From Streptomyces sp. NBC_01351 (GTDB lineage Bacteria; Actinomycetota; Actinomycetes; Streptomycetales; Streptomycetaceae), in the NCBI RefSeq assembly GCF_036237315.1, contig NZ_CP108356.1:1736001-1800000 (forward strand): a stretch of DNA of 64,000 nt, given 5' to 3'. A model generated the notes under the pieces. That model saw nothing but the letters and a program-made list of their open reading frames with translations, was not told the origin of the DNA and ran no database searches. Below, piece after piece: positions 20,301-33,178 of the stretch. Each line of letters begins with the position of its first letter. The first letter of the stretch is position 1. A program made the translations under genes and the position numbers.

Positions 20301-23300
20301 TGGAGACGGCGGGGATCCGCGGCTCGTTGAAGGTCAACTGGGCTGCGATGGCCCGGAATTCGTCGAGCATCGGGTCCATCAGCGCCGAGTGGAAGGCGTG
20401 CGAGACGGCAAGCCGGCTGGTCTTGCGCCCGGCTGCGGCAAAGTGCTCGCCCACTGCCATGACAGCAGTCTCGACACCCGAAACCACCACAGACCGCGGC
20501 CCGTTGACTGCCGCGATACCGACCTCGTCGGTGAGCAGCGGGAGGACTTCCTCCTCGGTGGCCTGTACGGCGAGCATCGAGCCCCCGGCCGGGAGCGCCT
20601 GCATCAGCCGACCACGCGCCACCACCAGCCGGGCCGCGTCCGCCGGCGACAGCACCCCGGCGACGTGGGCCGCGGCCAGCTCACCGATGGAGTGCCCGGC
20701 CACCAGATCGGGGGTGACGCCCCACCCCTCGACAAGGCGGTAGAGGGCGACTTCGAAGGCGAAGAGCGCGGGCTGGGTGATCGCGGTCGCGTTCAGCGCC
20801 TCCGCGTCCTCGCCCCACACCACCTCGCGCAACGACCGCCCGAGGTGCGGGTCGATCTCCGCGCACACCGCGTCGAACGCCTCCGCGAACGCGGGGAAGG
20901 CCTCGTACAGTTCGCGCCCCATGCCCAGGCGCTGCGCGCCCTGGCCGGTGAACAGGAACGCCGTCCGCCCGCCGCTCTGCGCCTGGCCGACGACCACCCC
21001 GGGGTGGTCCTCCCCCGCCGCAAGAGCCGCGAGGGCCGTGAGGGCGCTCGCCCGGTCTCCGACCACCACCGCACGGTGGTCCATCGTGCTGCGTGCCGAG
21101 GCGAGGGTGAGTCCGATGTCCGCCGGGTCGTGCTCGTCGGCCACGGCCAGCAGCCGCTCCGCCTGGCCTGCCAGGGCCGGTGCGGATTTCGCCGACAACA
21201 CCCAGGGGGTGAAGGGAAGTTCACCGGACACCGCTGCCTCGGCGGGCCGCTCCGCGGCCGCGACCTCTTCGATGATGACGTGGGCGTTCGTACCGCTGAT
21301 GCCGAAGGAGGAGATGCCGGCCCGCCTCGGGCGGCCCTCCGCGAGCCATTCACGGGCTTCGGTGAGCAGTTCCACGTCGCCCGCGGACCAGTCGATCTGG
21401 TCCGAGCGTTCCTCCGCGTGCAGGGTCGGCGGCAGGACGCCGTGCCGCATCGCCATCACCATCTTGATGATGCCCGCGACACCCGCGGCCGCCTGCGTGT
21501 GGCCCATGTTCGATTTGATGGAGCCCAGCCACAGCGGCCGGCCCTCCGCCCGTCCCTGGCCGTATGTGGCGAGCAGTGCCTGAGCCTCGATGGGGTCACC
21601 CAGGACCGTTCCCGTGCCGTGTGCCTCGACGGCGTCGACCTCGGCGGCCGTGAGGCCCGCGTTGGCGAGGGCCTGGCGGATCACCCGCTGCTGGGAGGGG
21701 CCGTTCGGGGCGGTCAGGCCGTTGCTGGCTCCGTCCTGGTTCAGGGCCGACCCGCGGACCACGGCGAGTACCGGGTGGCCGTTGCGGCGGGCGTCGGAGA
21801 GCCGCTCCAGCAGGAGCATGCCCGCGCCCTCGCCCCAGCCGGTGCCGTTCGCGCCGACGCCGAAGGACTTGCAGCGGCCGTCGGGGGCGAGTCCGCGCTG
21901 GCGGCTGAACTCGACGAAGACCTCGGGGGTCGCCATGACGGCGACACCGCCGGCGAGTGCCAGCGAGCACTCCCCCGAGCGCAGGGCCTGGGCGGCCATG
22001 TGCAGGGCGACCAGCGAGGAGGAGCAGGCCGTGTCCACCGTGACGGCCGGGCCTTCGAGGCCGAAGACGTACGAGACGCGGCCGGAGGCGATGGCTCCGG
22101 TGCTGTTGTTGGCCGCGTAGTCGTGGTACATCATTCCGGCGTAGCAACCGGTCATGCTGGAGCGCAGGGTCTCCGGATCGATGCCGGCCCGTTCGAAGGC
22201 CTCCCAGGCGGTCTCCAGCAGCAGGAACTGCTGCGGGTCCATGACGGCCGCCTCGTTGGGGCTGATCCCGAAGAACGCCGGGTCGAACTCGCCCGCCTCG
22301 TGCAGGAATCCGCCCTCGTGGGCGTAGCTCGTGTGCGGGCGCTCGGCGGTCGGGTCGTAGATCCGGTCGAGGTCCCAGCCGCGGTTGGCCGGGAAGTCGG
22401 TGACGGCGTCCACGCCGTCGGCGACGAGCTGCCACAGCTGCTCGGGGGTGCGGACGCCGCCGGGGTAACGGCAGGCCATGGAGACGATCACGATCGGGTC
22501 GTCTTCGCCGGCGCCCGATCCCGTACGCACCGCGGCGGCTGCCGGAATCAACTCGCCCACGGAACCGTCGAGTTCGTCGAGCAGATGACGGGCCAGGGCA
22601 CGCGGGTTGGGGTAGTCGAACGCGAGGGTGGCGGGCAGCCGGACCTCGGCGGCGGCGCTGACGGCGTTGCGGAACTCGACGGCGGTGAGTGAGTCGAAGC
22701 CGAGCTCGCTGAAGGCGCGGGTCTCGTCGACGGCGTGCGGTCCCGGGTAGCCGAGGGTCACCGCGACCTGGGTTCGCACCAGGTCGAGCAGTACTCCCTC
22801 CCGCTGCTCCCGGTCCAGGCCGGTCAGCCGGCCGCGCAGGGCCCCGGCCGCCTCGGTCGCGGACGCGGCGGCCCGGCGGGCCCGTACGCGGACCAGCCCG
22901 CGGAACAGCGGCGGCAGGGCCTCGCCCGCCTCGGCGAGGGTGCGTACGTCCAGCCGGATCGGCAGGACGACGGGGGTGTCCACGGTCAGGGCCCGGTCGA
23001 AGAGGTCCAGCCCGTACTCGGCGGTGAGCGCGCCGATTCCGGTTCGGCTCATCCGCTGGAGGTCGGCGTCGGTCAGCGCGCCGGACATGCCGCTCGCCCA
23101 GAGGCCCCAGGCGAGGGACTGGGCGGGCAGGCCGTGGGCGCGCCGGTGGGTGGCGAGCCCGTCGAGCAGGGCGTTCGCCGCGCCGTAGTTGCCCTGGCCG
23201 GGGACGCCCAGGACGCCGGTCGCGGAGGAGAACAGCACGAAGGCCGACAGCTCCAGGTCCCGGGTCAGCTCGTGCAGGTGGAGTGCCGCGTCGGCCTTGG

Positions 23301-26300
23301 CGCGCAGGACGGTGTCCAGGCTCTGCGGGGTCAGCGAGGCGATGAGCGCGTCGTCGAGCACGCCCGCGAGGTGGACGACGCCGGTGAGCGGCACTCCGGT
23401 GACGAGGGCGGCCATGGCGTCGCGGTCCGCGACGTCGCAGGCGGCGACGGTGGCCTCGGCGCCGAGGCTGCGGAGTTCGGCGCGCAGCTCCACCGCGCCG
23501 GGTGCGTCCGTACCGCGCCGGGAGACCAGCAGCAGGTTCCGTACGCCGTGGGCTTCGACGAGCTGCCGGGCGACCAGCCGGCCGAGGGCGCCGGTCGCGC
23601 CGGTGACCAGGACGGTGCCGTTGCCGAAGTCGGGGCGTACGCGCCGCTCGGGGTCGTCGGTGAGGCGGGCGAGGCGGGCGCCGTGCACGGCGGCGCCCCG
23701 CACGAGGGTCTGGGGCTCGTCGGCGGCCAGCGCGGCGGCGGCCTGCGGGTCACTGTCGAGGTCGTCGAGGTCAGCGAGGAGGAAGCGCCCGGGGTTCTCC
23801 ATCTGCGCGGAGCGCACCAGGCCCCAGACGGCCGCGCCGGCCAGGTCGGTGACGTCCTCGCGCGCCTCGCCGGGCCGGGCCACGGCCCCGCTGGTCGCGA
23901 CGAGCAGGCGCGAGTCGGCGTACCGGTCGTCGGCGAGCCACAGCTGGAGGGCGGCGAGCACCTCGGAGGTGGCTGCCCGCACGGTATCGGGGTCCGAGCC
24001 GGCGTGCCGGGAGCGCAGGACGACGTTCGCGGGTACGGGCCCGTCCGCGGTCAGGGTCGACCAGTCGGTCGGTGCGGTCCCCGGGGTGACGGCGGGCAGC
24101 TCGGCCCAGTTCAGGGCGAAGAGGGACTCGTGCGCGACGGTGCGGGCGGCGGCGAGCTGCTCGGCGGAGACCTCGCGCAGGGCGAGGGAGTCCACGGACA
24201 GCACCGGCCGGCCGGTCTCGTCGGCGACGGACAGGGCGAGGGAGCCCGCGCCGTCGGGGGCGATACGGACCCGCAGGCGCGCGGCGCCGGAAGCGTGCAG
24301 CCGTACGCCCGTCCAGACGAACGGCAGGACCGGCCCGGTGGCATCGGCGAAGAGGTCCGTGAACACGGAGCCGTGCAGGGAGGCGTCGAGCAGCGCCGGG
24401 TGCAGGCCGAACGCGGCGGCCTCGGCATGCGTCCGCTCGGGCAGGGCGACCTCGGCGTACACCTCGGTGCCTGCCTGCCAGGCCGCCGTCAGCCCGCGGA
24501 AGGCCGGGCCGTACGGGAGTCCGGCGGCGGCCAGTCCCTCGTACACCCCGTCCGTGTCGATGGGGGTGGAGGCGGCGGGGGGCCAGGGGGTGGCCAGGTC
24601 GAAGGCCCCCGAGTCGGCGGCGCCGGCGGGCGCGACCGCCAGGACGCCGGCCGCGTGCAGGGTCCACGGCTGGTCGGGCTGGTCGTCGCGGCGGGAGTGG
24701 ACGCTGACCGGGCGCCGCCCGGAGCCGTCGGCGGCGCCGACCTCCACCTGGAGGGCGACGGCGCCCCGTTCGGGCAGGACGAGCGGGGACTGGAGCATGA
24801 GCTCGTCGAGCAGCTCGCAGCCGACCTGGTCGCCGGCGCGGACGGCGAGCTCCACGAAGCCGGTGCCGGGGAAGACCACGGAATCGCCGACGACGTGGTC
24901 GGCGAGCCACGGCTGGGCGGATACGGAGACCCGGCCGGTCAGGACGACCCCGCCGGAGTCGGCGAGGGAGACGACGGCGCCGAGCAGCGGGTGCCCGGCG
25001 GCGGCGAGACCGGCGGCGGAGATGTCGCCGAGGGAGCCGGTGCCCTCGACCCAGTAGCGGGTGCGCTGGAAGGCGTAGGTGGGGAGTGCGACGGTCCGGG
25101 CGCCGGTGCCCGCGTACAGGGCCTGCCAGTCGATGCCCACGCCGGAGACGTGCAGCTGGGCGAGGGCGGTGATCACGCTCTCGGGCTCGGGGCGGTTCCT
25201 CCGCTGGGCCGCCACGAGAACGGCGTCCTCCGCGCTCTGCGCGGCGAGGCCGGTGAGGATGCCGTCCGGGCCCATCTCCAGGAAGCGGGTGACGCCCTGC
25301 TGCTCCAGGGCGTGTACGGCGTCGGCGAACCGAACGGCCTCGCGGACCTGACCCACCCAGTACTCGGGCGACTGCCAGTCCGCGCCGGGCCGGCCCGTGA
25401 CGGTGGAGACGGCGGGGATGAGTGGTTCGGCGTAGGTCAACTCCTGTGCCACGGAGCGGAATTCTTCGAGCATGGGGTCCATGAGTGCCGAGTGGAAGGC
25501 GTGCGAGACCGCGAGCCGGCTGGTCTTGCGACCGGCGGCCTCGAAGTGCTCACCGACCGCCAGGACGGCGGCCTCGACACCGGACACCACCACGGAATCG
25601 GGCCCGTTGATCGCCGCGATGCCCACCTCGTCGGTGAGCAGCGGCAGCACTTCTTCCTCGGTGGCCTGTACGGCGAGCATCGCGCCCCCGGCCGGAAGCG
25701 CCTGCATCAACCGACCGCGAGCCACCACCAGCCGGGCGGCATCCGCCGGCGACAGCACCCCGGCGACGTGCGCGGCGGCGAGCTCGCCGATGGAGTGACC
25801 GGCCACCACGTCAGGCGTGATGCCCCACGCCTCGACCAGCCGGTACAGGGCGACTTCGAGGGCGAACAGCGCGGGCTGGGTGATCGCGGTCGCGTTCAGC
25901 GCCTCCGCGTCCTCACCCCACACCACCTCCCGCAACGACCGGCCCAGGTGCGGGTCGACCTCCGCGCAGACGGCGTCGAAGGCCTGCGCGAACACCGGGA
26001 AGGCTTCGTACAGCTCGCGCCCCATCCCCAGCCGCTGCGCACCCTGCCCCGTGAACAGGAACGCCGTCGACCCCTTGGTGACGACCCCCCGCACCACACT
26101 CGGGTGCGCCTGGCCCTCGGCCAACGCCGTGAGTCCGGCCAGCACCGTGTCGCGGCCGTCGGAGAGGACGACCGCGCGGTGGTCCAGGGCGGCGCGGCTG
26201 GTGGCGAGGGAGTAGGCCAGGTCGGCTTCGTTCAGCTCGGGCGCCGCGGTGGCGTGGGCGTGTATCCGGCCCGCCTGGGCGGCGAGGGCGGCGGCGTCGC

Positions 26301-27819
26301 GGCCGGAGACCGGCCAGGGCAGGACGGAGGGCAGGACCGCGGACGGTTCCGCGGCTGTCGCGGGCACCGCAGGAGTCCCGGGGGTTTCGCCGCCCTCGGC
26401 GGGGGACTCGACCGGCACCTCTGCCGGGGCTTCTTCCAGGATGATGTGGGCGTTGGTGCCGCTCACGCCGAACGCCGAGACACCGGCCCGCCTCGGCCGG
26501 TCCTCGGCGCGCTCCCACTCCCGGCTCTCGGTCAGCAGCCGGACCCGGCCCGCGGACCAGTCGACGTGGCTCGACGGTTCGTCCACGTGGAGGGTCTTCG
26601 GCAGCACCCCGTGGCGGATCGCCTCGACCATCTTGATGATGCTGCCGACACCGGCGGCGGCCTGCGCGTGCCCCATGTTGCTTTTGATGGAGCCCAGCCA
26701 CAGCGGCCGCCCGTCCGTGCGGTCCTGCCCGTACGTGGCCAGCAGCGCCTGCGCCTCGATCGGGTCGCCCAGCGTGGTGCCGGTGCCGTGGCCCTCGACG
26801 ACGTCGACGTGGGTGGCGGGGATCCGGGCGTTGGCGAGGGCCTGGCGGATGACGCGCTGCTGGGCCCGGCCGTTGGGGGCGGTGAGGCCGTTGCTGGCGC
26901 CGTCCTGGTTGACGGCGCTGCCGCGGACCACGGCGAGCACCGGGTGGCCGTTGCGGCGGGCGTCCGTGAGCCGTTCGAGTACGAGCATGCCCGCGCCCTC
27001 GGACCAGCCGGTGCCGTCGGCGGCCTCGGCGAAGGCCTTGCAGCGGCCGTCGGGGGCGAGGCCGCGCTGGCGGCTGAACGCGATGAACGGCGACGGGGTG
27101 GACATCACCATGACGCCGCCGGCGAGGGCCAGCGAGCATTCGCGCTGCCGCAGGGCCTGGGCGGCCAGGTGGAGGGAGACGAGCGAGGAGGAGCAGGCCG
27201 TGTCGACGGTCACCGCGGGGCCTTCGAGGCCCAGGGTGTAGGAGATCCGGCCGGAGATGACGGCGGCCGCGTTGGCGGTGGTCATGTAGACCTCGGCGAC
27301 CTCGCCCGCCGCGCCGATGAGGTACTCGTAGTCCTGGATCCCGGAGCCCGCGAACACGCCGACGGGCTTGCCGCGCAGTGACGCCGGGTCGATCCCGGCC
27401 CGCTCGATGGCCTCCCAGGACACCTCCAGCAGCAGCCGCTGCTGGGGGTCCATGGTGAGGGCCTCGTTGGGGCTGATCCCGAAGAAGCCCGCGTCGAAGT
27501 CGGCGACGTCGTGGACGAAACCGCCCTCGTTGACGTAGCTGCTGCCGGACCCGGTGGTCTCGGGCTCGTCGCCGCGCAGCCCGTCGAGGTCCCAGCCGCG
27601 GTCGGTGGGGAAGGTGGTGATGGCGTCCCGGCCGTCGGCCACGAGCCGCCACAGGTCGTCGGGGGTGCTGACGCCTCCCGGGTAGCGGCAGCTCATCGCG
27701 ACGATGGCGATGGGCTCGTGGTCCTGGTTCTCGACCTCCTGGAGCCTGCGCCGGGTCTGGTGCAGATCCGCCGTGACCCGCTTGAGGTAGTCGAGAAGCC
27801 TTGCGTCGTCATTGGACAT
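11341..27819 (-). CDS. PKS-E: modules 8, 9, 10 and thioesterase (final assembly-line protein)
   Basis: The protein has 5,492 residues. Active-site positions are approximate. Module 8: KS Cys209, AT Ser675, DH His975, KR 1408, ACP Ser1709. Module 9: KS 1932, AT 2377, DH 2686, KR 3096, ACP 3400. Module 10: KS 3629, AT 4076, DH 4379, KR 4829, ACP 5137. The thioesterase has Ser5341 in GFSSGG and a late PGTH histidine. All ATs have GHSIGE and HAFHS, so malonyl-CoA is expected. No ER is present. Each module should add a double bond, giving the 2,4,6-triene, and the thioesterase should close the lactam on the terminal amine. The module 8 DH reads [12 protein letters not shown], with Asp where Gly is usual. 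KR signatures are LDD (8), ADN (9) and AHN (10). The N-terminus ([19 protein letters not shown]) is a class 1 docking coil matching the PKS-D tail. ATG 27819 is chosen over an ATG nine codons upstream because the sister proteins start the same way. The 92-base gap upstream shows no clear promoter. Confidence 0.95.
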   Translation of the reverse strand: MSNDDARLLDYLKRVTADLHQTRRRLQEVENQDHEPIAIVAMSCRYPGGVSTPDDLWRLVADGRDAITTFPTDRGWDLDGLRGDEPETTGSGSSYVNEGGFVHDVADFDAGFFGISPNEALTMDPQQRLLLEVSWEAIERAGIDPASLRGKPVGVFAGSGIQDYEYLIGAAGEVAEVYMTTANAAAVISGRISYTLGLEGPAVTVDTACSSSLVSLHLAAQALRQRECSLALAGGVMVMSTPSPFIAFSRQRGLAPDGRCKAFAEAADGTGWSEGAGMLVLERLTDARRNGHPVLAVVRGSAVNQDGASNGLTAPNGRAQQRVIRQALANARIPATHVDVVEGHGTGTTLGDPIEAQALLATYGQDRTDGRPLWLGSIKSNMGHAQAAAGVGSIIKMVEAIRHGVLPKTLHVDEPSSHVDWSAGRVRLLTESREWERAEDRPRRAGVSAFGVSGTNAHIILEEAPAEVPVESPAEGGETPGTPAVPATAAEPSAVLPSVLPWPVSGRDAAALAAQAGRIHAHATAAPELNEADLAYSLATSRAALDHRAVVLSDGRDTVLAGLTALAEGQAHPSVVRGVVTKGSTAFLFTGQGAQRLGMGRELYEAFPVFAQAFDAVCAEVDPHLGRSLREVVWGEDAEALNATAITQPALFALEVALYRLVEAWGITPDVVAGHSIGELAAAHVAGVLSPADAARLVVARGRLMQALPAGGAMLAVQATEEEVLPLLTDEVGIAAINGPDSVVVSGVEAAVLAVGEHFEAAGRKTSRLAVSHAFHSALMDPMLEEFRSVAQELTYAEPLIPAVSTVTGRPGADWQSPEYWVGQVREAVRFADAVHALEQQGVTRFLEMGPDGILTGLAAQSAEDAVLVAAQRRNRPEPESVITALAQLHVSGVGIDWQALYAGTGARTVALPTYAFQRTRYWVEGTGSLGDISAAGLAAAGHPLLGAVVSLADSGGVVLTGRVSVSAQPWLADHVVGDSVVFPGTGFVELAVRAGDQVGCELLDELMLQSPLVLPERGAVALQVEVGAADGSGRRPVSVHSRRDDQPDQPWTLHAAGVLAVAPAGAADSGAFDLATPWPPAASTPIDTDGVYEGLAAAGLPYGPAFRGLTAAWQAGTEVYAEVALPERTHAEAAAFGLHPALLDASLHGSVFTDLFADATGPVLPFVWTGVRLHASGAARLRVRIAPDGAGSLALSVADETGRPVLSVDSLALREVSAEQLAAARTVAHESLFALNWAELPAVTPGTAPTDWSTLTADGPVPANVVLRSRHAGSDPDTVRAATSEVLAALQLWLADDRYADSRLLVATSGAVARPGEAREDVTDLAGAAVWGLVRSAQMENPGRFLLADLDDLDSDPQAAAALAADEPQTLVRGAAVHGARLARLTDDPERRVRPDFGNGTVLVTGATGALGRLVARQLVEAHGVRNLLLVSRRGTDAPGAVELRAELRSLGAEATVAACDVADRDAMAALVTGVPLTGVVHLAGVLDDALIASLTPQSLDTVLRAKADAALHLHELTRDLELSAFVLFSSATGVLGVPGQGNYGAANALLDGLATHRRAHGLPAQSLAWGLWASGMSGALTDADLQRMSRTGIGALTAEYGLDLFDRALTVDTPVVLPIRLDVRTLAEAGEALPPLFRGLVRVRARRAAASATEAAGALRGRLTGLDREQREGVLLDLVRTQVAVTLGYPGPHAVDETRAFSELGFDSLTAVEFRNAVSAAAEVRLPATLAFDYPNPRALARHLLDELDGSVGELIPAAAAVRTGSGAGEDDPIVIVSMACRYPGGVRTPEQLWQLVADGVDAVTDFPANRGWDLDRIYDPTAERPHTSYAHEGGFLHEAGEFDPAFFGISPNEAAVMDPQQFLLLETAWEAFERAGIDPETLRSSMTGCYAGMMYHDYAANNSTGAIASGRVSYVFGLEGPAVTVDTACSSSLVALHMAAQALRSGECSLALAGGVAVMATPEVFVEFSRQRGLAPDGRCKSFGVGANGTGWGEGAGMLLLERLSDARRNGHPVLAVVRGSALNQDGASNGLTAPNGPSQQRVIRQALANAGLTAAEVDAVEAHGTGTVLGDPIEAQALLATYGQGRAEGRPLWLGSIKSNMGHTQAAAGVAGIIKMVMAMRHGVLPPTLHAEERSDQIDWSAGDVELLTEAREWLAEGRPRRAGISSFGISGTNAHVIIEEVAAAERPAEAAVSGELPFTPWVLSAKSAPALAGQAERLLAVADEHDPADIGLTLASARSTMDHRAVVVGDRASALTALAALAAGEDHPGVVVGQAQSGGRTAFLFTGQGAQRLGMGRELYEAFPAFAEAFDAVCAEIDPHLGRSLREVVWGEDAEALNATAITQPALFAFEVALYRLVEGWGVTPDLVAGHSIGELAAAHVAGVLSPADAARLVVARGRLMQALPAGGSMLAVQATEEEVLPLLTDEVGIAAVNGPRSVVVSGVETAVMAVGEHFAAAGRKTSRLAVSHAFHSALMDPMLDEFRAIAAQLTFNEPRIPAVSTVTGQVSNDWQSAEYWVGQVREAVRFGDAVEALAQQGATRFLEIGPDGILTGLAAQGLDEAVLVAAVRKNRPEAETLVAALAQLHASGAHVDWQAFYPATTGARRVELPTYAFQRTRYWIDMEEYLANSWIGSGSGSMATAGLTDAGHPLLGAVLPSPDTDVVTFTGRLSAGTHPWIADHDVLGSILLPGTGFVELAVRAGDQVGCDVLEELALQAPLILPERGAVTVQMVLGAADSFGRRSVSVYSRAEDSPDLPWTLHADGVLASGAEAPGFDLTAWPPAGAAELSLDGAYEGLRERGFGYGPTFQGLKAAWRLDDVLYAEVALPEQAHAEAGEFGLHPALLDAAMHAALVNGTGGDETVLPFVWRDITLHAAGASVVRVRITQPTPESLSLQVADATGAPVATVGAVVGRPVSTEQLGAHGTESLFHIAWNPLPGAAAAAQAQPAEGTVVFACEAPDGDVPTAVHDLANRALEAVQDWLSVERPEGAVLVVVTRGAVAVVEGEPVDVRQAPVWGLVRAAQAENPGRFVLVDTDGSVAYEHLLALGEPELAVRAGEVSVPRLVRVSVGDGAGPLWDEVGTVLITGGTGGLGALVARHLVTEHGVRNLLLLGRRGTDAPGVPELLADLNGLGASVTVSACDVADREALAAVLADVDPARPLSGVVHVAGVADNGVIGALTAERMDVVLRPKADAAWHLHELTREMDLSAFVMFSSAGGLVLAAGQGNYAAANVFLDALAAHRHAEGLPATSMAFGLWAVTTGMTSTDMLDLAEERMAAQGLPALSQAEGLALFTSSLRSGLPAVVPLLIDTNVLRARAAALPALLRGLVRVPVRRAAQSADGGDGLLARLAGLDADARAAALLDLVRAQVAGVLGHASADAIEPERAFSELGFDSLAAVELRNRLGAVTGLRLPATLIFDYPTAQAVAAHIGEEVGGPDRAALVPARALPAGGGADGAEDPIVIVGMGCRYPGGVTTPEELWGLVADGVDAIGDFPADRGWDPDVYDPEPGTPGRTYTRAGGFLYDAADFDPVFFGISPNEALMMDPQQRLLLEVSWEAIERAGIDPTVLKGSATGVFAGVMYHDYALGVEAAASSGGSLVSGRTSYTLGLEGPSVTVDTACSSSLVALHMAAQALRAGECSLALAGGVAVMGTPGMFVEFSRQRGLAPDGRSKSFAASADGVAWGEGAGVLLLERLSDARRNGHPVVAVLRGSALNQDGASNGMTAPNGPSQQRVIRQALANAGLTPAEVDAVEAHGTGTTLGDPIEAQALLATYGQGREEDRPLWLGSIKSNMGHTQASSGIAGVIKMVMAMRHGILPKTLHVDAPSDQVDWAAGNVALLTEAREWQAADRPRRAGVSSFGISGTNAHVIVEEAPAADAEATAERAGLPAVPWVLSAKTPQALAAQAERLLELAAEQPAIEPADLGLSLVASRTTFAHRAVVVGADREELLRGLTALAQSRNAPAVVRDQARRSGRTAFLFTGQGAQRLGMGRELYEAFPVFAEAFDAVCAEIDAHLGRSLREVVWGEDAEALNATAITQPALFALEVALYRLVEAWGVRPDTVAGHSIGEPAAAHVAGVLSLADAARLVVARGRLMQALPAGGAMLAVQATEEEVLPLLTDEVGIAAVNGPESVVVSGVEAAVLAVGEQFAAAGRKTSRLSVSHAFHSALMAPMLDEFRAVTAELTFNEPRIPAVSTVTGQASADWQSPEYWVGQVREAVRFADAVETLAGQGVTRFLEIGPVGVLTGLAQQILDTEQAAVLVPALRKDRGEPEALLTALARLHVSGGRVDWTAFYAGAGARTVDLPTYPFQRSRFWVDAAKPATDAVAVGQDALDHPLLAAVVASPDSDAVTFTARVSLDAQPWVADHAVHGSVLLPGTGFVELALQAADHVGCGLLEELTLYSPLVLPERGGVALQVVVGEPDAQARRTVRVYSRPESSPDEPWTRHADGLLAPTAGEPGDGLGSWPPAGAEELDADGLYDGLQERGFGYGPVFQGLTAAWRLGDALYAEITLPEQAHADAGRFGLHPALLDASMHALGFGGLGAEEDEGRALLPFSWAGVTLHAASATAVRVRLAPVEGQRNAVRLDLADPAGAPVASVAALQLRPVAVEQLGAGGFRDALLAVEWQPVGGGSGPRGDWAVAGPGLEVAGVPMVSGLDALGAAGADVPDTVLLPVLADGPAASGEHEVPEGIRTAVDTALAAAQQWLAEPRFARSRLVLVTRAAAAVADGDPVDVRQAPVWGLIRAAQAENPGRFVLLDLEAEGEASPRALAAALASDEPELAVRRDKVLAPRLARSAAPGGDTPWDPEGTVLITGGTGGLGALVARHLVTEHGVRHLVLTSRRGLGAPNAAGLRDELAALGARVEITACDVSDRTAVAELIGGIDPAHPLRGIVHAAGVAHNGLIGALTPEQVDHVLAAKADAAWHLHELTAGHDLAVFALFSSAGGLVMAAGQGNYAAANVFLDALAAHRRSRGLAATSMAFGLWDTATGLSQWLGEADLQRMRRTGTPALTEEEGLWLFDAAVAADAPALVPLRVDLAALRARTDEVPALLRALAPAGRRRAGAAAAPTEAGGLGRKVRGLGDAERERVVLDAVLHHAAEVLGHADTSAVDAEAGFLEAGFDSLTAVELRNRLNAASGLALPAMVVFDSKNPLELARLLAGRLAAADQGDAGQAAAPATHADNRADDTLYGLFLDAIMSGNLQPGLAMLRAVAALRPAFATAADLDGLPEAVSYGARTKPRAEGAESEGPKPPRLICLSTPTVAGGVHQHARLAARLSMPVAGLPTPGFGRGESLPESFAAAVDVLAEAVLRAADGEPFALLGFSSGGLLAHATVARLERVHGVRPAGLVLLDTYYMGESNDAIFDQMAFAVPDKAATLGSFSSAELSAMGRYVELLPQFRQEDIEAPVLFVRAGDLFQMGEDADIEPDADWQADWEGADTVATVPGTHFTIVEQHVDTTAPVIDSWLTDLKERIS
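18225..18883. repeat. Module 9 KR segment identical to module 5 KR (copy 1)
   Basis: Positions 18225-18629 (405 bases) and 18692-18883 (192 bases) match 37758-38162 and 38225-38416 base for base by eye, at a constant offset of 19,533. The 62 bases between are partly diverged. The copies lie in two different genes, PKS-E and PKS-B. Such identity suggests recent gene conversion or duplication. Confidence 0.88.
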
Positions 27820-27911
27820 TCTGGGTCCCACCGAGTCCTTGTTCATGCCGTGAGGTCGAATCGGGTCGCGGAGTCGCGAGGCGCGGGGCACGGAGCCGGC
27901 CGCGCGGTCGG

Positions 27912-30900
27912 TCAGGTGAGGCCGAGTTCGTTGTCGATGAAGGCGAAGACGTCGTCGGCGGAGGCGGTTTCCAGCTGGTCGCCGATGGCCTGCCCGCCGC
28001 CTCCCGTGCTCGCGTCGAGGGTTCCGGTCAGCCGTGCCAGCAGGCTCTGCAGGCGGGCGGTGATGCGGGTGGCTTCGATGTCCTCGGCGGCGAGGGCCGC
28101 GGCGGCCTCTTCGAGCCGGTCCAGCTGGGCGAGGACCGGCAGTTCGCCGGAGTCCTCGTCCTGGCAGAGCTCCGACCACAGGTGGGCCGAGAGCGCCGCC
28201 GGGCTGGGGTGGTCGTAGATCATGCTGGTGGGCAGGGGTCGGCCGGTGGCGGCGACGAGCTTGGTCCGCAGGTCGACGGCGGCGACCGAGTCGAAGCCGA
28301 GGTCGGTGAACCCGCGGTCGGGGGCCACCTCGGCCGGGTCCTCGTAGCCGAGCAGTGCGGCCACGTGCGTACGGACCAAGTCCAGGAACAGGGACCGCTG
28401 TTCGGGCTGGGAGAGGCCGGCCAGGCGGCCCGCGAGGCCGGGGTCGTCCCCGCCGCCGCCCTGCGAGCCGTCCGCGCCGAGGGCTGCGCGGGCTTCGGGC
28501 AGGGCGTCGAGGAGGGGGCGCGGGCGGGCCAGTACGTAGGTGGGTGCGAAGCGCTCCCAGTCGAACTCGGCGACGACCGCGTGCGAGGTTCCGCCCTGCG
28601 CGGCGCCCGCCAGGATGCGGCGGAGGGCGCCCACGGCCAGGTCGGGGCGCATCGCGGGGGCGCCGATCCGGCGCATCACGGCGGCCAGTTCGGCGTCGAC
28701 CATGCCTCCGTCCCAGGAGCCCCAGGCCACGGAGGTGGCGGCGAGGCCGCGGGCGCGGCGGCTGTGGGCGAGGCCGTCGAGGTAGGCGTTGGCACTGCCG
28801 TAGGCGGACTGGCCGGCGCTGCCCCAGACGGCGGCGCCGGAGGAGAAGAGCACGAACGCGTCGAGCGGGGTGTCGCCGAGGAGTTCGTCGAGGTGGCGGG
28901 CGCCGAGCACCTTGGCCCCGGCCACCTCGGCGAGTTCGGCGAGGGTGAGTTCGCCGAGCGGGGCGATGCGCTGGGGCAGGCCGGCGGCGTGGAAGACGGC
29001 GGTCAGGTCGGGCAGCCCGGCGAGGAGGGCGCGTACGGCTTCGCGGTCGGCGATGTCGCAGGCCTCGACGGAGACCCGTACGCCCGACTCGGCCAGTTCC
29101 GCGGCGAGTTCGGCGGCCCCGGGGGCGTCCGGGCCGCGCCGGCCGACGAGGACCACGTGCTCGGCGCCGTCGGCGGCGAGCATCCGGGCGACGTGGGCGC
29201 CGAGTCCGCCGGTGCCTCCGGTGACCAGGACCGTGCCGCGGGGCTGCCAGAGCCCGGTCGTCGGGTCGGGCTGCGCGGGGCGCACCATGCGGCGGGCGTA
29301 CGTGCCTTCGGGGCGGACGGCGACCTGGTCCTCGCCGGAGGCCCCGGCGAGGGTGTCGCACAGCCGCAGCGCGACCGCTTCGCCGGGGTCGGTCCCGGCC
29401 GGGAGGTCGACGAGACCGCCCCAGGTGCCGGGGGCCTCCAGGGCGAGGGCCGCGCCCAGGCCCCAGACGGCGGCCTGCTCGGGGTGCACGGGGCGGGTCG
29501 CCGCGTCGGCGTCGCCCGTGGCCACCGCGCCCCGGGTGAGGCACCACACCGGGGCGGCCCACTGCCGGGCGGCGGTCTCCTGGAGCAGGGCGACGGTGTC
29601 GGCGAGGCCCCGCGAGAGCGCGGGGTGCCCGGGATGCGGGGCGTCGTCCAGGGCGAGCAGGCTCAGTACCCCTGCGGGGGCGGGCTGCGTGTCGGGGAGT
29701 ACGGGACCCTCCGCGCCGCCGGCCTCCACGAGTACGGGGGTGGCCCCGCGGGTGCTCAGCGCGGACGCGAGGACGTCCGCGAGGGCCTGGCCCTCGGCGG
29801 TGTGCAGGACGAGCCAGTCCCCGGCGAGCGGGGCGGCGGCGGCCGGCGAGGGGTCCGCGACGGGAACCCAGGAGATCCGGTAGCGCAGCGCGTCCACGGC
29901 GGCGGCTTCGCGGCGGCCGGCCCGCCAGCCGGTGAGGGCGAGCAGGACGGGGGCGAGGGCGGCGGGGTCGAGGCCGAGCCGCTCGGCGAGCCCGGCGGTG
30001 TCCTCCCGTTCCACGGCCTCCCAGAACTGTGCCTCGCCGGGGTCGGCGGAGGCCGGGGTAGTGGTGGCGGTGGCTCCGGTTGCGGACCGCGCGTCGGACT
30101 GCGCGTCGGGCTGGGCGGCCCAGTAGGTGCGGCGCTGGAAGGCGTAGGTGGGCAGGTCCACGCGGTGGGGCAGGTGGCCGGCCGCCGTGAAGTACGCGTT
30201 CCAGTCCACGTGGACGCCGCGGGTGTGGGCGAGGGCGACGGCCCCGGCCAGCTCGCGTTCCTCGCCGCGGCCGCGCCGCAGGGCGGCGGTGAACACGGGC
30301 TGGTCCGCGCCCTCGTCCGGGCCGCCGGTGAGGCAGTCGGGGCCGAGGGGGGTGAGGGCGGCGTCGGGGCCGAGTTCCAGGAAGGTGTGGACGCCCTTGG
30401 CCGCGAGGAGCCGTACGGCGTCGCCGAAGCGGACGCTCGCGCGGACGTGGCGTACCCAGTAGTCGGCGCAGGCCAGTTCGTCGTCGCCCGCGAGCTCACC
30501 GGTGACCGTGGAGACGATCGGCGTGCGGGCGCTCCCGTACGCGATGCTCTCGGCGACGGTACGGAACTCGTCGAGCATCGGCTCCATCAGCGGCGAGTGG
30601 AAGGCGTGGGACACGGCGAGCCGCTTGGTCTTCCGGCCGAGGGCGGTGAAGTGTGCGGCGATGGACAGGGCCTCAGTCTCGTCCCCGGAAATGACGACAG
30701 CGCGGGGCCCGTTGAGCGCGGCGATGCCGGTGGCCGGGGTGAGCAGCGGCTCGACCTCGTCCTCGGCGGCCTCGACCGCGACCATCGCCCCGCCCTGCGG
30801 GAGGGCCCGCATCAGCCGGCCACGGGCGGCGACGAGGCGGGCGGCGTCGGGGAGCGTGAGGACGCCGGCGACGTGGGCGGCGGCCAGTTCGCCGACGGAG

Positions 30901-33146
30901 TGGCCGGCGAGGAAGTCGGGGCGGATCCCCCAGGACTCGATGAGCCGGTAGAGGGCCACTTCGCAGGCGAAGAGGGCGGGTTGGGCGCGGTCGGTGTCGT
31001 CGAGGAGCGCGGTGTCCTCGCCCCACATGGTGTCGCGCAGGGGGGTGTCGAGGTGCGGGTCGATCGCCGCGACGGCCTCGTCGAACGCCTCGGCGAACAC
31101 CGGGTGCGCGGCGTACAGTTCGCGCCCCATGCCGAGGCGCTGGGCGCCCTGGCCGGTGAACAGGACGGCGCACAGCGCGTCGGGGCGGGCCGTTACGCCT
31201 GCGGCGGCCGCGGAGGGCTCGGCGGCGAGGGTGCGCAGGGCGCGTACGAGTCCGGCGGTGTCCTCGGCGCGGCCGTCGGCGACGACCGCCGCGCGGTGCT
31301 CCAGGGCGGCCCGGGTGGTGGCGAGGGACCAGCCGGTGTCGAGCAGCGGCTGCCCCGGATTGGCCTCCAGATGGTCGGCAAGCCGGGCGGCCTGCGCGGC
31401 CAGCGCCTCGGGGCGGCGGGCGGAAACGAGCACGGGCACGAACCGGGGGCCCGTTCCGGCTCGCGGTCCGCCTGCGGCGGGCTCGGCAGGGCCGCCTGCG
31501 GCGGGCGCAGCGGCCGGATCGGCGGTGTGGCCTGCGGCAGGCTCGGCGGTGTGGCCTGCGGCGGCCTGTTCGGCGGGGTCGCCTGTGGCGGGCGCAGCAG
31601 GCGCAGCGGGCGGTTCGGCGGTGTCGCCTGTGTGCTGGGGCGGGGTCGGGGGGGTTCCGCCGGTGCCGGGCGTGCGCCGGGGCATCTCCTCGGGCGCCGA
31701 ACGGGGCGAGGGGTCGGTGGGCCGAGGGGGGGTGTGTTCGGCGCCCTGCGGGGACGCCCCGGCACCCACCCGTCCCCGTCGGAACCGGTCCTCGGCCGGA
31801 GCCTCTTCGACGATCACGTGGACGTTCGTGCCGCTCAGCCCGAACGAGGACACCCCGGCGCGCTTGGCGCGCCCGCGGTCCGGCCAGGGGATCGGCTCGG
31901 TCAGCAGCCGTACGGTGCCCGCGCTCCAGTCGACGTTGTGGCTCGGCTCGTCCACGTGCAGGGTGCGCGGCAGCACGCCCGCCCGCATGGCCTGCACCAT
32001 CTTGATGACTCCGCCGACTCCGGCGGCGGCCTGCGCGTGGCCGATGTTCGACTTGAAGGAGCCGAGCCACAGCGGCTGGTCGACGGGCCGCTCGCGGCCG
32101 TACGCGGCGATGAGGGCCTGCGCCTCGATGGGGTCGCCGAGGGTGGTGCCCGTGCCGTGCGCCTCGACGGCGTCGACGTCGGCGGGGGTCAGCTGCCCGG
32201 AGGCGAGCGCCTGTTGGATGACCCGCTGCTGGGAGGGTCCGTTGGGGGCGGTGAGGCCGTTGGACGCGCCGTCGGAGTTCATCGCCGAGCCGCGGATGAC
32301 GGCGAGGACGGGGTGTCCGAGGCGGCGGGCGTCGGAGAGGCGCTCGACGAGGACCATGCCCGCGCCCTCGGACCAGGTGGTGCCGTCGGCGGCCGCCGCG
32401 AAGGACTTGCAGCGCCCGTCGGGGGCCAGACCGCGGTCCTGGCTGAAGCCGACGAAGGAGTCCGGGCTTGCCATCACGGTGACCCCGCCTGCGAGGGCCA
32501 GCGTGCACTCGCCGGTCCGTACCGACTGGACGGCGAGGTGGAGGGCGACGAGAGACGAGGAGCAGGCCGTGTCCACGGTGACGGCGGGCCCCTCCAGGCC
32601 CAGCGAGTACGCCACCCGCCCGGACGCGACGCTGGCCAGACCGCCCGTACCGCCGCCGCCCGGGTAGTCGTGGTACACCACGCCGGCGAACACGCCGGTA
32701 CGGCTGCCCTTCAGGGAGGTGGGGTCGATCCCGGCCCGCTCGATCGCCTCCCAGGACACCTCCAGCAGCAGCCGCTGCTGCGGGTCGGTGTCACGGGCCT
32801 CGCGCGGGCTGATCTTGAAGAAGTCGGCGTCGAACTGTCCCGCGTCGTGCAGGAAGCCGCCCTCTCGGCAGTACGTCTTGCCGGGCGTGGCCGGCTCCGG
32901 GTCGTACAGGGCGTCCATGTCCCAGCCCCGGCCGTCCGGGAAGAGCGAGACGGCGTCCCGGCCGGAGTCCACCAGCTGCCAGAGCTCCTCGGGCGAGGTG
33001 ATGCCGCCGGGGAAGCGGCACCCCATCGCCACGATCGCGACCGGCTCACTGCCGCGCTCCTCGGCTTCGCGCAACTGGCGCCGGGTGCGCTGGAGTTCGT
33101 TGGTGGCGCGCTTGAGATAGTCCCGGAGCTTCTCGTCGTTGCTCAT
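27912..33146 (-). CDS. PKS-D: module 7 (KS-AT-KR-ACP)
   Basis: This is a 1,744-residue single-module protein. The N-terminal docking coil is [20 protein letters not shown] has Cys195 in DTACSSS, AT has Ser750 in GHSVGE with HAFHS (malonyl), KR starts near 1310 with TGGTGGLG, and ACP has Ser1619 in GFDSV. No DH is present, so the module should leave a hydroxyl, predicted at C9. The KR lacks the LDD signature and has Trp in [12 protein letters not shown], the A-type pattern, which predicts an L-configured (3S-type) alcohol. Its AT is clearly more divergent from the other ATs. The KS-AT linker is expanded to about 118 Pro/Ala/Gly-rich residues. The tail (about 1640-1744) carries paired helices and an acidic end, [11 protein letters not shown], a class 1 docking domain expected to pair with PKS-E. 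It starts 32 bases after PKS-C ends. Confidence 0.95.
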   Translation of the reverse strand: MSNDEKLRDYLKRATNELQRTRRQLREAEERGSEPVAIVAMGCRFPGGITSPEELWQLVDSGRDAVSLFPDGRGWDMDALYDPEPATPGKTYCREGGFLHDAGQFDADFFKISPREARDTDPQQRLLLEVSWEAIERAGIDPTSLKGSRTGVFAGVVYHDYPGGGGTGGLASVASGRVAYSLGLEGPAVTVDTACSSSLVALHLAVQSVRTGECTLALAGGVTVMASPDSFVGFSQDRGLAPDGRCKSFAAAADGTTWSEGAGMVLVERLSDARRLGHPVLAVIRGSAMNSDGASNGLTAPNGPSQQRVIQQALASGQLTPADVDAVEAHGTGTTLGDPIEAQALIAAYGRERPVDQPLWLGSFKSNIGHAQAAAGVGGVIKMVQAMRAGVLPRTLHVDEPSHNVDWSAGTVRLLTEPIPWPDRGRAKRAGVSSFGLSGTNVHVIVEEAPAEDRFRRGRVGAGASPQGAEHTPPRPTDPSPRSAPEEMPRRTPGTGGTPPTPPQHTGDTAEPPAAPAAPATGDPAEQAAAGHTAEPAAGHTADPAAAPAAGGPAEPAAGGPRAGTGPRFVPVLVSARRPEALAAQAARLADHLEANPGQPLLDTGWSLATTRAALEHRAAVVADGRAEDTAGLVRALRTLAAEPSAAAAGVTARPDALCAVLFTGQGAQRLGMGRELYAAHPVFAEAFDEAVAAIDPHLDTPLRDTMWGEDTALLDDTDRAQPALFACEVALYRLIESWGIRPDFLAGHSVGELAAAHVAGVLTLPDAARLVAARGRLMRALPQGGAMVAVEAAEDEVEPLLTPATGIAALNGPRAVVISGDETEALSIAAHFTALGRKTKRLAVSHAFHSPLMEPMLDEFRTVAESIAYGSARTPIVSTVTGELAGDDELACADYWVRHVRASVRFGDAVRLLAAKGVHTFLELGPDAALTPLGPDCLTGGPDEGADQPVFTAALRRGRGEERELAGAVALAHTRGVHVDWNAYFTAAGHLPHRVDLPTYAFQRRTYWAAQPDAQSDARSATGATATTTPASADPGEAQFWEAVEREDTAGLAERLGLDPAALAPVLLALTGWRAGRREAAAVDALRYRISWVPVADPSPAAAAPLAGDWLVLHTAEGQALADVLASALSTRGATPVLVEAGGAEGPVLPDTQPAPAGVLSLLALDDAPHPGHPALSRGLADTVALLQETAARQWAAPVWCLTRGAVATGDADAATRPVHPEQAAVWGLGAALALEAPGTWGGLVDLPAGTDPGEAVALRLCDTLAGASGEDQVAVRPEGTYARRMVRPAQPDPTTGLWQPRGTVLVTGGTGGLGAHVARMLAADGAEHVVLVGRRGPDAPGAAELAAELAESGVRVSVEACDIADREAVRALLAGLPDLTAVFHAAGLPQRIAPLGELTLAELAEVAGAKVLGARHLDELLGDTPLDAFVLFSSGAAVWGSAGQSAYGSANAYLDGLAHSRRARGLAATSVAWGSWDGGMVDAELAAVMRRIGAPAMRPDLAVGALRRILAGAAQGGTSHAVVAEFDWERFAPTYVLARPRPLLDALPEARAALGADGSQGGGGDDPGLAGRLAGLSQPEQRSLFLDLVRTHVAALLGYEDPAEVAPDRGFTDLGFDSVAAVDLRTKLVAATGRPLPTSMIYDHPSPAALSAHLWSELCQDEDSGELPVLAQLDRLEEAAAALAAEDIEATRITARLQSLLARLTGTLDASTGGGGQAIGDQLETASADDVFAFIDNELGLT
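31441..31795 (-). repeat. Expanded repetitive KS-AT linker in module 7
   Basis: About 118 codons of Pro/Ala/Gly/Thr-rich sequence lie between the KS and the AT of PKS-D. A 20-base direct repeat begins at 31519 and again at 31543 (24-base period), with further degenerate copies around it. The encoded repeat is of the type [12 protein letters not shown]. Other modules here have much shorter linkers, except module 1. Confidence 0.75.
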
Positions 33147-33178
33147 CGAACCTCAACCAATCTAGAGCTGATCGCTGG

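Noticed and set aside
14092..22692. Very long open frame on the plus strand opposite PKS-E, and similar ones opposite PKS-B and PKS-D
   Set aside because: High GC removes stop codons from antisense frames. The translations are His/Gln/Gly/Arg-rich, mirror the PKS codons and contain no domains.
27820..29562. Upstream extension of the PKS-E reading frame to about 29562
   Set aside because: The frame overlaps PKS-D in another phase and encodes arginine/proline-rich sequence without domains. PKS-E begins at 27819 with a docking coil like those of its sisters.
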